Positions 33,197-41,609 of a DNA stretch of 64,000 nt are shown one piece after another; position 1 is the first letter of the stretch; every line of letters begins with the position of its first letter. The notes beneath the pieces are model-generated. The model saw only the letters and a list, made by a program, of their open reading frames with translations, did no database searches and was not told the origin of the DNA. The translations under genes were made by a program, and so were the position numbers. The stretch is from Terriglobus roseus (GTDB lineage Bacteria; Acidobacteriota; Terriglobia; Terriglobales; Acidobacteriaceae), in NCBI RefSeq assembly GCF_900105625.1, contig NZ_FNSD01000001.1:868001-932000 (forward strand). Direction: 5' to 3'.

Positions 33197-34468
33197 ATGG
33201 CACTTGCAAGCACTGGACAGGAACAGCCGGCGGTAGCGGCCAAGGGTGGCAGCTACGCGTTGCCGCTTGCGTTGATTGTGGCGTTGTACTTCGGCATCGG
33301 TTTCATCACGGCGATGAACGATGTCCTCGTGCCTCACTTCAAGGACCTGTTCCAACTCACTAATGTGCGTGCGCTACTGGTGCAGTTCGCATTCTTCGGC
33401 GCGTACTTCCTTCTGTCGATTCCGTCGGGCAAGATCGTCGGACGCATTGGCTACAAGAACGGAATCGTCGCGGCGCTTGCCACCATCGGCTGTGGCCTGC
33501 TGCTGTTTCTGCCGGCGTCCATCGTCATCGCCTATCCCTTGTTCCTCTTCGCACTGTTCCTTGTGGGTTGCGGTCTTGCATTGTTGCAGGTTGCTGTGAA
33601 TCCGTATATCAGTGCCCTGGGCGATCCGGCCAAGGCTGCATCACGTTTGAATCTGGCTGGCGGCTTCAACTCCGTGGCCGGCACGCTGGCTCCACGCGTG
33701 GGGGCAATCTTCATCTTCGTTGCCGCTGGCGCAACGACTGCCGAACTGGCACAGTCTGTACGTATGCCTTACGTTGTATTGTCGATGCTGGCGTTTGCAC
33801 TCGCTGTCCTGACGAAGGTGATGCATCTGCCCGACCTGATTCCGCAACGCGACCCGAGCGAGAGCGGCGGTGGCAGCGCCTGGGACTTCCGGCATGTGCG
33901 CTTCGGCGCCTTCGCGATCTTTGCCTATGTGGGCGCTGAGGTTTCGATCGGCAGCCTGTTGATCAATTATCTTGGACAACCTTCGATGGGCGGCCTGAGC
34001 CATGCTGCTGCTGCGAAGTATGTTTCGCTGTACTGGGGCGGCGCGATGGTGGCGCGCTTCATTGGGGCATGGGCGCAGCGTTATGTGGCGCAGGCGCGGG
34101 CACTTACGTTTGTCGCGTCGATGGGCTGCATCTTCGTTGCCGCCGCTGTCTTTGGCCACGGCCCCATTGCCCTGTGGGCGATTGTCTCGTGCGGTTTGTT
34201 CAACTCGGTGATGTGGCCCTGCATCTTCCCGATGTCGATTGAGGGTGTGGGTAAGTACACGAGCCAGGCCTCGGGCATCCTGGTCACGATGGTCGTTGGT
34301 GGTGCGGTGGTGCCAGAGATTCAGGGGTTCCTGGCGGATCATTATGGCTACCAGCCAAGCTTTCTGGTCGTCCTGCTTTGCTATGCCTATGTCCTCTTTT
34401 TCGCCCTGTACGGACATCGGCCCATGCGCGTCAATGGTGAACCGATTCTGCCTCCAGCGGTGATTTAG
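33197..34468 (+). CDS. FucP-family sugar:H+ symporter (MFS)
   Basis: A 423-residue membrane protein with about 12 hydrophobic helices. The first helix region is ALIVALYFGIGFITAMNDVL, with the conserved acidic residue of the FucP group. LLQVAVNPYISALG and AASRLNLAGGFNSVAGTLAP are the family's signature, and the second half repeats it as LFNSVMWPCIFPMSI. Family members carry fucose, glucose/galactose or N-acetylglucosamine (NagP). The SIS-domain gene downstream favours an amino sugar. It sits in the inner membrane. Confidence 0.92.
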   Translation: MALASTGQEQPAVAAKGGSYALPLALIVALYFGIGFITAMNDVLVPHFKDLFQLTNVRALLVQFAFFGAYFLLSIPSGKIVGRIGYKNGIVAALATIGCGLLLFLPASIVIAYPLFLFALFLVGCGLALLQVAVNPYISALGDPAKAASRLNLAGGFNSVAGTLAPRVGAIFIFVAAGATTAELAQSVRMPYVVLSMLAFALAVLTKVMHLPDLIPQRDPSESGGGSAWDFRHVRFGAFAIFAYVGAEVSIGSLLINYLGQPSMGGLSHAAAAKYVSLYWGGAMVARFIGAWAQRYVAQARALTFVASMGCIFVAAAVFGHGPIALWAIVSCGLFNSVMWPCIFPMSIEGVGKYTSQASGILVTMVVGGAVVPEIQGFLADHYGYQPSFLVVLLCYAYVLFFALYGHRPMRVNGEPILPPAVI

Positions 34469-34563
34469 AGCGACATTGAGACGATTCAGATTGTTCTGCG
34501 TGTCTCATCCGTCCGTTATGATTGATTCAAGCTCAAACGATCAAAAATGAGGTAAGCGTCGAC

Positions 34564-35700
34564 ATGTCCGACACCGCTACACCTGCTCCTTTCCCGCACT
34601 GGATGCTCCGGGAGATCCACGAACAGCCGGAGACTCTCGCCGCGACGCTCGCGACCTTTGCAACTGCCGATGGCTTTGTCGAAGAGGCCTGTGAACCGGT
34701 GCGGCAGTGGCTCCGCGGGGCCAAGGGCGAAATCGTCATTGCCGCCAGCGGCTCCAGCCGCCATGCAGGTCTTGTCGCCGAACTACTGATTGAAGACCGC
34801 AGCGGTATCGCGGTCGACGTGGAGTACGCGAGTGAGTACAGCTATCGCTCGGAACATGCGCTGAAGAACGCTTCGGTCCTCGTGATCTCGCAATCCGGCG
34901 AGACGGTTGATACGCTACTCGCGCTGCGCAAAGCGAACAAAGCTGGCCACCAGACGATGGCGATCACGAACGTGCCCGGATCGACCATGGCACGTGAGGC
35001 GACTGTGTCGATGCCGACCGCCGCCGGTCGCGAACGTGCGATCCCCGCGACCAAGAGCTTCACGGCGCAGCTGCTGAACCTGTATCTGCTGTCCCTGCTT
35101 GCCTCGGAAGAGCGCAAGACCCTTTCCGTTGCTGATCTCAATCGTCTGCTTGCTGAGGCCGCTGCCTTGCCCGAGTCGGTACGCCGTCAGCTGCCGATCT
35201 GGGAGAGCACCGTACGCAGCATCGCGGAGACGCTGCACAAGGCTCGTACATTTCTGTTTGTGGGACGCAGCGTGCACTACCCCATCGCTCGTGAGGGCGC
35301 GCTGAAGTTGAAGGAGTCGTCATACCTGCACGCCGAGGGCTACCCCAGCGGCGAGCTGAAACATGGCCCCAACGCGCTGGTCAGCAAGGAATCGCCGCTG
35401 GTGATGATCGCGACCGTCGATCGTTCGGACAGCGAGTCCGTCGAGCGTTACGAGAAGGTCGTTCAATTGATGAACGACATGCGGACGCAGGGCGCAACCA
35501 TCGTTGCGATCGCGAATACGGGCGACACCACCGTGGCTGACCTTGCCGACCACGTGATCCCCGTCGATGAGGCTACCGAGGCATTGCTGGCCATCTGCGA
35601 GGTCATCCCGTTGCAGATCTTCTCGTACTGCATGGCCATTCAGAACGGCATCGACGTGGACAATCCCCGCAATCTGAACAAGGCTGTTCTTGCGGAGTAA
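34564..35700 (+). CDS. SIS-domain aminosugar-6-phosphate enzyme (GlmS C-terminal/NagB-II-like)
   Basis: About 378 residues from ATG 34564, which follows GAGG. A TTG at 34522 is a weaker alternative. Two tandem SIS domains are visible: IVIAASGSSRHAGLVAELL and SVLVISQSGETVDTLLAL, then FLFVGRSVHYPIAREGALKL, KESSYLHAEGYPSGELKHGP and the C-terminal DNPRNLNKAV. This is the isomerase half of GlmS without the glutaminase domain, as in NagB-II/GlmD enzymes that deaminate glucosamine-6-phosphate to fructose-6-phosphate. It sits 95 bases after the permease gene and fits amino-sugar catabolism. The exact direction of the reaction is inferred. Confidence 0.9.
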   Translation: MSDTATPAPFPHWMLREIHEQPETLAATLATFATADGFVEEACEPVRQWLRGAKGEIVIAASGSSRHAGLVAELLIEDRSGIAVDVEYASEYSYRSEHALKNASVLVISQSGETVDTLLALRKANKAGHQTMAITNVPGSTMAREATVSMPTAAGRERAIPATKSFTAQLLNLYLLSLLASEERKTLSVADLNRLLAEAAALPESVRRQLPIWESTVRSIAETLHKARTFLFVGRSVHYPIAREGALKLKESSYLHAEGYPSGELKHGPNALVSKESPLVMIATVDRSDSESVERYEKVVQLMNDMRTQGATIVAIANTGDTTVADLADHVIPVDEATEALLAICEVIPLQIFSYCMAIQNGIDVDNPRNLNKAVLAE

Positions 35701-35706
35701 ATGCGG

Positions 35707-36681
35707 CTAGAGGTCGGCAGCGAATTGTACGCCGATCCCACTGCGAGCCCGGTCCAGAATCGCCATTGTCGCTCTCGAGTGCGCGTGGGTCATCAACGGG
35801 CTTTCCGTCGCGCCATACCGCAACAGATCGCAGAAGTGTTCTGTCTCATATTGGAAGCCACTGCCGACGGCAGGTTCGTGCAACGTGACGAGCCTGCCGT
35901 CGTTGTATTGGAGGGTGATGGTGTCGGGTCGCCACCATGTTCCGGGCATGGTGATGGTGCCGTGCTCACCGACGAGCGTCGCGCCGGCTGAGGCGTTCCG
36001 GTCCAGACCGCTGAACCATTCCGCGTCTCCGATTTCGTGTGAGGTCTTCACAGTTGCAAAGGCATCAACGTTGCTTGAGGCCAATACGCCGTGAGCCTGT
36101 ACATCGTTCGCTGCACCGAGCCAGTCGACGGACAGGAACGCGTGGTAGACCCCGATGCCCAGAAGGCTGCCGCCTGCAACTTCCCGTCGCCATGAAGGAT
36201 GGTGCGGTTGGGTCAGGGTTGCAAAGCCGGATTTTACGTGGGTGATGTGCCCGATGGGATCGCGCCGCAGGTGTTCTGTCAGCTTGCGATAGACGGGGAA
36301 GAATGGCGGCTTCATGGCCTCCATGAAGAGGCAGCTCTTTGCGAAGGCGAGGATTGCTTCCAGTTCCCTGCTGTTGACTGTTACTGGCTTCTCGCAGAGG
36401 ACTGCTTTACCTGCTTGTAAGGCTGCTGTTGCAATGGACGCGTGTGAGTCGGGTAGCGTGGCGATGTAGATTGCGTCGATCTTTGAATTTGCGAGGAGAG
36501 CATCGAACGATTGCGTGTGAATAGCACCGCAGCTCTTCGCGAGGGCTGCTGATGTTTGCGGGTTGCGGCTCCATACGTCGGTGATGAACGCGTTGGGTAC
36601 GTACTGCATCGCGTTCGCGAAGCGTTGGGCGGCGTCGCCGGAGCCTGCGATGCCCCATTGGATTGTCTGTGTGTCGGGCAT
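35707..36681 (-). CDS. Gfo/Idh/MocA-family oxidoreductase
   Basis: About 324 residues from ATG 36681, preceded by GGAG at six bases. A GTG at 36693 lacks a site. The Rossmann segment is WGIAGSGDAAQRFANAMQ and the conserved Lys lies in AVLCEKPVTVN. GGSLLGIGVYHAFLSVDWLG is the His-containing active-site helix seen in dimeric-dihydrodiol- and glucose-fructose-oxidoreductase-like members. No export signal is present. It converges with the SIS gene (six-base gap) and is probably a separate transcript. Confidence 0.9.
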   Translation of the reverse strand: MPDTQTIQWGIAGSGDAAQRFANAMQYVPNAFITDVWSRNPQTSAALAKSCGAIHTQSFDALLANSKIDAIYIATLPDSHASIATAALQAGKAVLCEKPVTVNSRELEAILAFAKSCLFMEAMKPPFFPVYRKLTEHLRRDPIGHITHVKSGFATLTQPHHPSWRREVAGGSLLGIGVYHAFLSVDWLGAANDVQAHGVLASSNVDAFATVKTSHEIGDAEWFSGLDRNASAGATLVGEHGTITMPGTWWRPDTITLQYNDGRLVTLHEPAVGSGFQYETEHFCDLLRYGATESPLMTHAHSRATMAILDRARSGIGVQFAADL

Positions 36682-36693
36682 CCGTGTCTCCAC

Positions 36694-37011
36694 GTTGAGA
36701 TGATGATAGGTGCAGGTGGTCGTCCCGTTACGAGGGACAGCAGAGCCACGCCACGTTGCCGTGGGTGGGTTCTGCCGCGGGCCTGCAGCCCGCCGGACCC
36801 TGTTCTTCTCCGGACTCAGAAAGTCGCCCTCGGTCAGAAGGCAGGCTTCTGTTCCTGATCACGACGTCATGATCGCGGAGAGCCCTCGGATCGCGCTTTG
36901 CGCGATAGCCCAACCTTTGCTTCGCAAAAAACGGGGTACCCGGATTCTCGCAGGGCCTGGAGGATTCGACGTGTCGATGCGGCTAGTCGGTTTCGTACAG
37001 CGCAAAGCCAC
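36694..37011. repeat. Intergenic stretch dense in short hairpins, possible dispersed repeat
   Basis: No protein-like frame is seen. There are several perfect small stems: GTCCC/GGGAC (36722-36738), GCGGGC/GCCCGC (36777-36793), an imperfect 18-base palindrome GATCACGACGTCATGATC (36857-36874), ATCGCGC-TTT-GCGCGAT (36890-36906) and TTTGC-TTC-GCAAA (36916-36928), then GGGTACCC. The run resembles intergenic repeats I recall from Acidobacteriaceae genomes, but only one copy is in this window. Confidence 0.35.
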
Positions 37012-37045
37012 AATCGGAGAGCCTGGTTTGCCAGACTCTCCGATT
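37012..37045 (-). terminator. Hairpin terminator after the PQQ dehydrogenase gene
   Basis: AATCGGAGAGCCTGG (37012-37026) and CCAGACTCTCCGATT (37031-37045) form a 15-base stem with one mismatch and a TTTG loop. It lies 23 bases beyond the stop at 37069. There is no long T-run. Confidence 0.7.
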
Positions 37046-37068
37046 GATCAAGCAAACGTGGTGCGGGT

Positions 37069-38754
37069 CTAGTACAGCAGGAACGAGTAGAGCGTGTCAC
37101 CGGATGCTGCGAGGACGTACTGGTGGCCGTCGAGCATGTAGGTCTGGGGCGGGTTGCTGACGTTGCCGATGCGTGCACCCCAGAGAGCCTTGCCAGTCGC
37201 GGCATCGAGAGCGACGAGGTTGCCCGATCCATCTCCGCTGAAGACGAGACCTCCGGCTGTGGCGAGGAGGCCACCTCCGCCGAAGCCCTGCGTGTACAGC
37301 TTATGGCGCCAGCGTGGTTTACCTGTCTTGTAGTCGATACCGATGATGTAGCTGTTCGTGGTGCCGATCGACAGTTCGTCCTTCCCGCCAAGCCCCATTG
37401 CACCGCGCGGATCTGGATCGGTGAGATAGACCATGGAAAAGCTGTTGGACTCGTACTGGTAGAGCAACCCTGTCTGGGGCGAGTATGCGGGTGGCTGCCA
37501 GTTCACGGTTCCGCCAGAGTTAGGGGAGATGAGTGTCCCGCCGATGGACGCATCCTTTGCCGGGTTTGTCTTCGGTCCGCCGTGCGGTGTCAAACCTTCG
37601 GCCCAGTTGGTCGTTTCACCATACTTACTTGTGAGCAGGTGTTCGCCGGTAATGCGATCGACTACGAAGAAATAGCCGTTGCGCGATGCGGTGAGGGCCA
37701 TTTTGCGCGGGCGCCCATTGAAGATGCCATCAACCAGCACGGGCACCTGCGACGAATCGTAGTCATGGGTGTCATGCGGTGAAGTGGAGAAGTACCACTT
37801 CAGCTTCCCGGTGTCGACATCAAGCGCGACCAGCGAGCAGGTATACAGGTTGTCGCCGTCACCGCGGAGGCCGGTCTGCCAGGAGGGCGTTGGATTTCCC
37901 GTTCCAGTGATGTAGAGATTGGTCTCCGGATCGTAGGCTCCCGGCATCCAGATGTTGCCACCACCGTGGCGCGCTGCGTCCAGGCTCTTCCATGTGTCGA
38001 GGCCGGGGTCTCCTTCTTTCTGCGGTGTGACGTAGAAGGTCCACTGCAGATCGCCGGTCTCCGGATCGTAGGACTTCAGGAAGGCCGGCGCATCGATGTC
38101 ATTGCCCGTACCAGCCAGCACGTGGTCTTTCACGATCATTGGCGCAGGTGTGGAGAAGTAGCCACCTTCGACCTTCGCGATCTCGCGGTGCCAGCGTTCC
38201 TTCCCGGTCTTTGCGTCGAGCGAGACCAGGTAGTTGTCGGGTGTTTCAAAGAACAAATAGCCATGCCAGAGGCCGACGCCGCGGCTGGCGATGTGTGTGC
38301 CGCCACGCGCCTTCCAATAGTAGTGCCACAGCGTCTCGCCGCTGCGGGCGTCCACGGCCCATACGTTATCGGGCATGGTCGCGTAGAGGATGCCATCAAC
38401 CTCGAGCATGGTGGCCTTGATGGATCCGCCGGAGGAGTTGAAACCAATAGTGCTTTCGCCACCGGTGATCTGCGAGGGGCGCATGCGGCTGTAGCCGGTA
38501 AGCGGCGGCAGGTTTTCGCCCTGCGTCATCTTCGCCGTCCACGCGGGCGTCAGGTTCTTCACCGTCAGCCGGTTGACAGCGGTAAGCGCGCTATATCGGC
38601 GTGCAGTGTAGTCGCCGCTGTGCGAGAACCACGAGTCCTTGAGCGGCTTGAGCAGGTCTTGCTGCGTCACGTTCTGCGCAGGCGCAACGGGTGTGAGGGC
38701 CAGCGGAGCAAGAACCATTGCAGCGGCCAGAGAGAGAATCCTTCGCGCCATCAC
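37069..38754 (-). CDS. PQQ-dependent dehydrogenase, alcohol dehydrogenase type
   Basis: A 561-residue protein with a signal peptide (ILSLAAAMVLAPLALTPVAPA). The body is an eight-bladed quinoprotein propeller with repeated tryptophan-docking blades such as AVDARSGETLWHYYWKARGG, LDAKTGKERWHREIAK and VALDAATGKALWGARIG. The Asp-containing SPHDTHDYDSSQVPVLVDG is the active-site segment of this family. It oxidises an alcohol or sugar in the periplasm and passes electrons to a cytochrome c. The start overlaps the stop of the di-haem cytochrome gene by four bases, so the two are coupled and probably form one redox pair. It lacks its own haem motif. Confidence 0.92.
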   Translation of the reverse strand: MMARRILSLAAAMVLAPLALTPVAPAQNVTQQDLLKPLKDSWFSHSGDYTARRYSALTAVNRLTVKNLTPAWTAKMTQGENLPPLTGYSRMRPSQITGGESTIGFNSSGGSIKATMLEVDGILYATMPDNVWAVDARSGETLWHYYWKARGGTHIASRGVGLWHGYLFFETPDNYLVSLDAKTGKERWHREIAKVEGGYFSTPAPMIVKDHVLAGTGNDIDAPAFLKSYDPETGDLQWTFYVTPQKEGDPGLDTWKSLDAARHGGGNIWMPGAYDPETNLYITGTGNPTPSWQTGLRGDGDNLYTCSLVALDVDTGKLKWYFSTSPHDTHDYDSSQVPVLVDGIFNGRPRKMALTASRNGYFFVVDRITGEHLLTSKYGETTNWAEGLTPHGGPKTNPAKDASIGGTLISPNSGGTVNWQPPAYSPQTGLLYQYESNSFSMVYLTDPDPRGAMGLGGKDELSIGTTNSYIIGIDYKTGKPRWRHKLYTQGFGGGGLLATAGGLVFSGDGSGNLVALDAATGKALWGARIGNVSNPPQTYMLDGHQYVLAASGDTLYSFLLY

Positions 38755-39596
38755 TTCAGGGTCACCAGGTAAGCGGTTATGTCGTGGATGTCATTGTCAG
38801 CGGTCACGGGCCACAGATTGCGATGGGCTTCGAGCGGATCCTTCACAACGACCTTTGGCAGGTCACCGTTGCGGCGGATGGTGCGTACGGAGCCGTCGGC
38901 TGGCTGCAGCGTTACCAGGAAGTCGTCGATGTGAATGAGCGTTCCTTCGGTCACTTTGCCACCCTCCGTAAGAGTGACCTTGATCGGGGGCTGGGGCACG
39001 CCCAGATGCGTGCCACGCAACCATGCGGCCTGCAATGTCTTGGGATCCGGCACCTTCTTCGCGTAGCCCTTCAGATCGCCTTCGGCCGAGTGGCAGCTGG
39101 CGCACTTCGCATCGAAGTACTGCTTGCCGCGACTGGCGTCTCCGACAACGATGTTGAGCTTCTGTGTTCCATCACCAGGCGGACGACCCTGGCTACCGAT
39201 GAGCGCAAGGATGCTGCGCATATACGTTGCAACGGCTGCCGATTCATCCGTGTTGATGGCGATCTTGTGATTCGGGAACATCGGATCCTGACCCTGGATG
39301 ATGGCCGTGATGTTTTCACCCTTCTTGTCGGTCAGCGCTCCCTGCGAACGCAAAATGCTCGGACCGGCGGCGCCGCGCAGATCGGCAGCGTGGCAGGACT
39401 GGCATTTCGCCTCGTAGATGCCCTTGCCGCGTGCAATCAACTTCGAATCTTCCTTGGGCCGCACCGGACTGGAATTGAAGGTCGAGGTTTCGATGTGCTG
39501 TGCCAGGCCGCGCAGGGCGAAGCCGGCAGGCACCAAAAAGACTGCAGCCGCAGCAACGCGAAGGCGAAGGCTGCGGCTTGTGTTCCATCCACGCAT
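38751..39596 (-). CDS. Secreted di-haem cytochrome c
   Basis: A 281-residue protein with an N-terminal signal (LRVAAAAVFLVPAGFALRGLA). Two haem-attachment motifs are seen, CQSCH in the first domain and CASCH in the second. Met-containing loops follow each (DPMFPNHKI is one candidate axial ligand region). Between and after the haems there is a beta-rich segment (KVTEGTLIHIDDFLVTLQ) common in Acidobacteriota cytochromes that accompany PQQ dehydrogenases. It is the likely electron acceptor of the overlapping dehydrogenase. Confidence 0.92.
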   Translation of the reverse strand: MRGWNTSRSLRLRVAAAAVFLVPAGFALRGLAQHIETSTFNSSPVRPKEDSKLIARGKGIYEAKCQSCHAADLRGAAGPSILRSQGALTDKKGENITAIIQGQDPMFPNHKIAINTDESAAVATYMRSILALIGSQGRPPGDGTQKLNIVVGDASRGKQYFDAKCASCHSAEGDLKGYAKKVPDPKTLQAAWLRGTHLGVPQPPIKVTLTEGGKVTEGTLIHIDDFLVTLQPADGSVRTIRRNGDLPKVVVKDPLEAHRNLWPVTADNDIHDITAYLVTLK

Positions 39597-39668
39597 GAAG
39601 AGGGTCCTGTGGTGCGAGGTAAGTGCGATTGGCGCGTTACAGTATCGTGCCGAGAATCCTAGGATGCA

Positions 39669-40385
39669 TCAGCGCTTCGAAAGGTCTCGGATCCAGATGT
39701 CCTTGAATTGCATGTTGCCAGCGCCACCGGCATGTAATTGAAGTGCGATGGTACCGTCCGGCGCGCCGGGCTTCGGATCGGTGAAATCCACCATTTGGAC
39801 GCCATTCAGGCGGGAGCGATAGCGGTTGCCGACGACCTCAACCAGATAGTCGTTCCACTCCCCTTTGCGTACTACACCCTCGTTCTCAGGCGACGGCCAC
39901 ACGACCCACCCGCGACCGTCTTCCGCGTAAACGCCGGCGGTGTGATGCATCATGGTGCAGTCGATTTCAAACTGGAAGCCCTGCGTGGCATCGACTCCCT
40001 TGAAGCCGGTGTGGAAGAAGACACCGCTGTTACCGTCGCCGACACACTTGAAGCGCAGCGACAGCTGGAAATCCTTGTAGTTCTTATCGGTCTGCAGATA
40101 GCCGTAGGCCTTGGTCAGACCTTTGCCATGCAGAATGCCGTCGCCTTCAACGCTCCAGCTTTCCGCGCCTACATTGCTCCAACCGGTCAGATCCTTTTCG
40201 TTGAAGAGCTGGATCCAGTCGTTGCCAGGGGTCTTGGGCTTGGGTTCCTGTGAGGACGAGACACCCACGGACAGAAAGGCGGCCAGGACGACGACACCGC
40301 AGGCAATGAAGCGGCGCCAGGACGAGCCTGCAGAGGACGCGGAGGGGGCAGCAGAGTCGGTCGCGTGAAGGGCCGGACGGTTCAT
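39669..40385 (-). CDS. DUF1080 (3-keto-disaccharide hydrolase family) protein
   Basis: About 238 residues from ATG 40385, preceded by AGGAG at ten bases. A hydrophobic segment (FIACGVVVLAAFLSVGVS) serves as signal or anchor. The DUF1080 jelly-roll is complete: WIQLFNEKDLTGWSNVG, FQLSLRFKCVGDGNSGVFFH, GFQFEIDC, GEWNDYLVEVVGNRYRSRLN and GTIALQLHAGGAGNMQFKDI. Members of this Pfam family hydrolyse or lyse 3-keto-glycosides made by oxidoreductases, which fits the Gfo/Idh/MocA and isomerase genes nearby. It is on the minus strand 72 bases before the cytochrome and may share its transcript. Confidence 0.92.
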   Translation of the reverse strand: MNRPALHATDSAAPSASSAGSSWRRFIACGVVVLAAFLSVGVSSSQEPKPKTPGNDWIQLFNEKDLTGWSNVGAESWSVEGDGILHGKGLTKAYGYLQTDKNYKDFQLSLRFKCVGDGNSGVFFHTGFKGVDATQGFQFEIDCTMMHHTAGVYAEDGRGWVVWPSPENEGVVRKGEWNDYLVEVVGNRYRSRLNGVQMVDFTDPKPGAPDGTIALQLHAGGAGNMQFKDIWIRDLSKR

Positions 40386-40562
40386 GGGGAGAAATCTCCT
40401 GGGCTCGGAAGTTCCCACAGGATACATGGCAAACTAGCGATGGCGGGGTGGAAAGTGATCGTTTCGCTGCCAGCCAATCAGAATCGAATTTCTCTTGCAT
40501 TCAGGCGTCTGAGCGTCTTTGATGGGCGAGCGCTCACCGCAGGTATCAAATGACGCCTCCAA

Positions 40563-40584
40563 CGATCGTGCCAGCACACGATCG
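40563..40584. promoter_or_regulatory. Inverted repeat upstream of the kinase-PQQ operon
   Basis: CGATCGTG (40563-40570) and CACGATCG (40577-40584) are perfect inverted repeats separated by CCAGCA, 39 bases before the kinase start at 40623. The size and place fit a dimeric repressor operator. It could also be a weak hairpin. Confidence 0.35.
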
Positions 40585-40622
40585 GTCGGGCGACGCAACC
40601 GTCCCGCACAGTAAAGTGAGAC

Positions 40623-41609
40623 ATGGCTTATTTTTTGGCGATCGATGCAGGCGGCACAAAGACAGACTTTGTGCTGGCTGATGAGATGCGCGTTTTAGCC
40701 CGGCATCGGACCGGGACGATCAAGCGTCTTCGGACAGATACGGACACGGCGCTCCGCAACCTGGATGCAGGCCTCGCCGAGTTGACCAGGGCGAGCGGTG
40801 TCCCCATGTCGGCGGTGTTGCGCACGTGCCTTGGCACGGCGGGTGAGACGGTGCCGCTGGTAGCGGACTGGCTTCGACAGACGGTCGCAGAGCGGGTCGG
40901 CGGCAGCCTGCTGCTGCTGGGCGATGTGGAAATTGCACTGGACGCGGCCTTTCGAGGCGGGCCGGGCGTGCTGATTCTTGCGGGCACCGGATCGAATGTG
41001 GCGGGACGCACGCCTTCAGGAGCGATGGCGACCTGTGGTGGCTGGGGCCCGATGCTGGCCGACCAGGGATCCGGCCACGCCATCGGCGCGCATGCGTTAC
41101 GAGCGATCTTCCTTGCCATCGACGAGGGACGCACGACCACCTTGCAGGATGCTGTGCTGGCCTTCTGGGACCTTCCGTCCATTGACCTGCTGGTGGAACA
41201 CGCAAATCGCACGCCGACTCCGGACGTGTCTCGACTGACGCACCTGGTGTTGCAGTGTGCCGAAGCTGGCGACACTGTCGCGCAGGAGGTTCTTCGGACC
41301 GAAGGCGAGCAACTTGCCTACCTGGTGCGGCTGCTGATCCGCCGCCTGCGTGCTCTGCAGGGAGACTCGACGTTCGTTCCTACGCTGGCCTTCGCCGGCA
41401 GCATCATGGAACGCGTAGCCCCCGTCCGCGATGCAATGGTGGAGTCGCTACGCGAAGAATTTCCGCTGCTGAAGGCCTCGCCGGGCGTGGTTGATCCCAT
41501 TGAAGGTGCCCTTTGGCGTGCACGCGATGAGCAGGCCTTTACGACTCGCGCGAATGCCGTTGCGAACGAAACAAACCGGAGCAGAGATGCCGAAGAACAG
41601 ACTGTCTAG
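40623..41609 (+). CDS. BadF/BcrA-type sugar kinase, N-acetylglucosamine-kinase-like
   Basis: A 328-residue ASKHA-fold protein. The phosphate-1 loop is FLAIDAGGTKTDFVLAD, the second loop is VLILAGTGSNVAGRTP, and CGGWGPMLADQGSGHAIG follows. These are the motifs of eukaryotic-type N-acetylglucosamine kinases and other BadF/BadG/BcrA ATPases. It probably phosphorylates an amino sugar with ATP in the cytoplasm, and would act upstream of the SIS enzyme at 34564 together with a deacetylase that I do not see in the window. Its 3' end overlaps the start of the quinoprotein gene by 23 bases. Confidence 0.88.
   Translation: MAYFLAIDAGGTKTDFVLADEMRVLARHRTGTIKRLRTDTDTALRNLDAGLAELTRASGVPMSAVLRTCLGTAGETVPLVADWLRQTVAERVGGSLLLLGDVEIALDAAFRGGPGVLILAGTGSNVAGRTPSGAMATCGGWGPMLADQGSGHAIGAHALRAIFLAIDEGRTTTLQDAVLAFWDLPSIDLLVEHANRTPTPDVSRLTHLVLQCAEAGDTVAQEVLRTEGEQLAYLVRLLIRRLRALQGDSTFVPTLAFAGSIMERVAPVRDAMVESLREEFPLLKASPGVVDPIEGALWRARDEQAFTTRANAVANETNRSRDAEEQTV

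Noticed and set aside
36710-37072. A 120-codon plus-strand frame in the gap before the PQQ dehydrogenase
   Set aside because: It runs through several hairpins and a terminator, with no ribosome-binding site and no recognisable motif.
37966-39662. Long plus-strand frames opposite the PQQ dehydrogenase and cytochrome genes
   Set aside because: Same antisense effect; the minus-strand proteins have propeller and haem motifs, the opposite frames have none.
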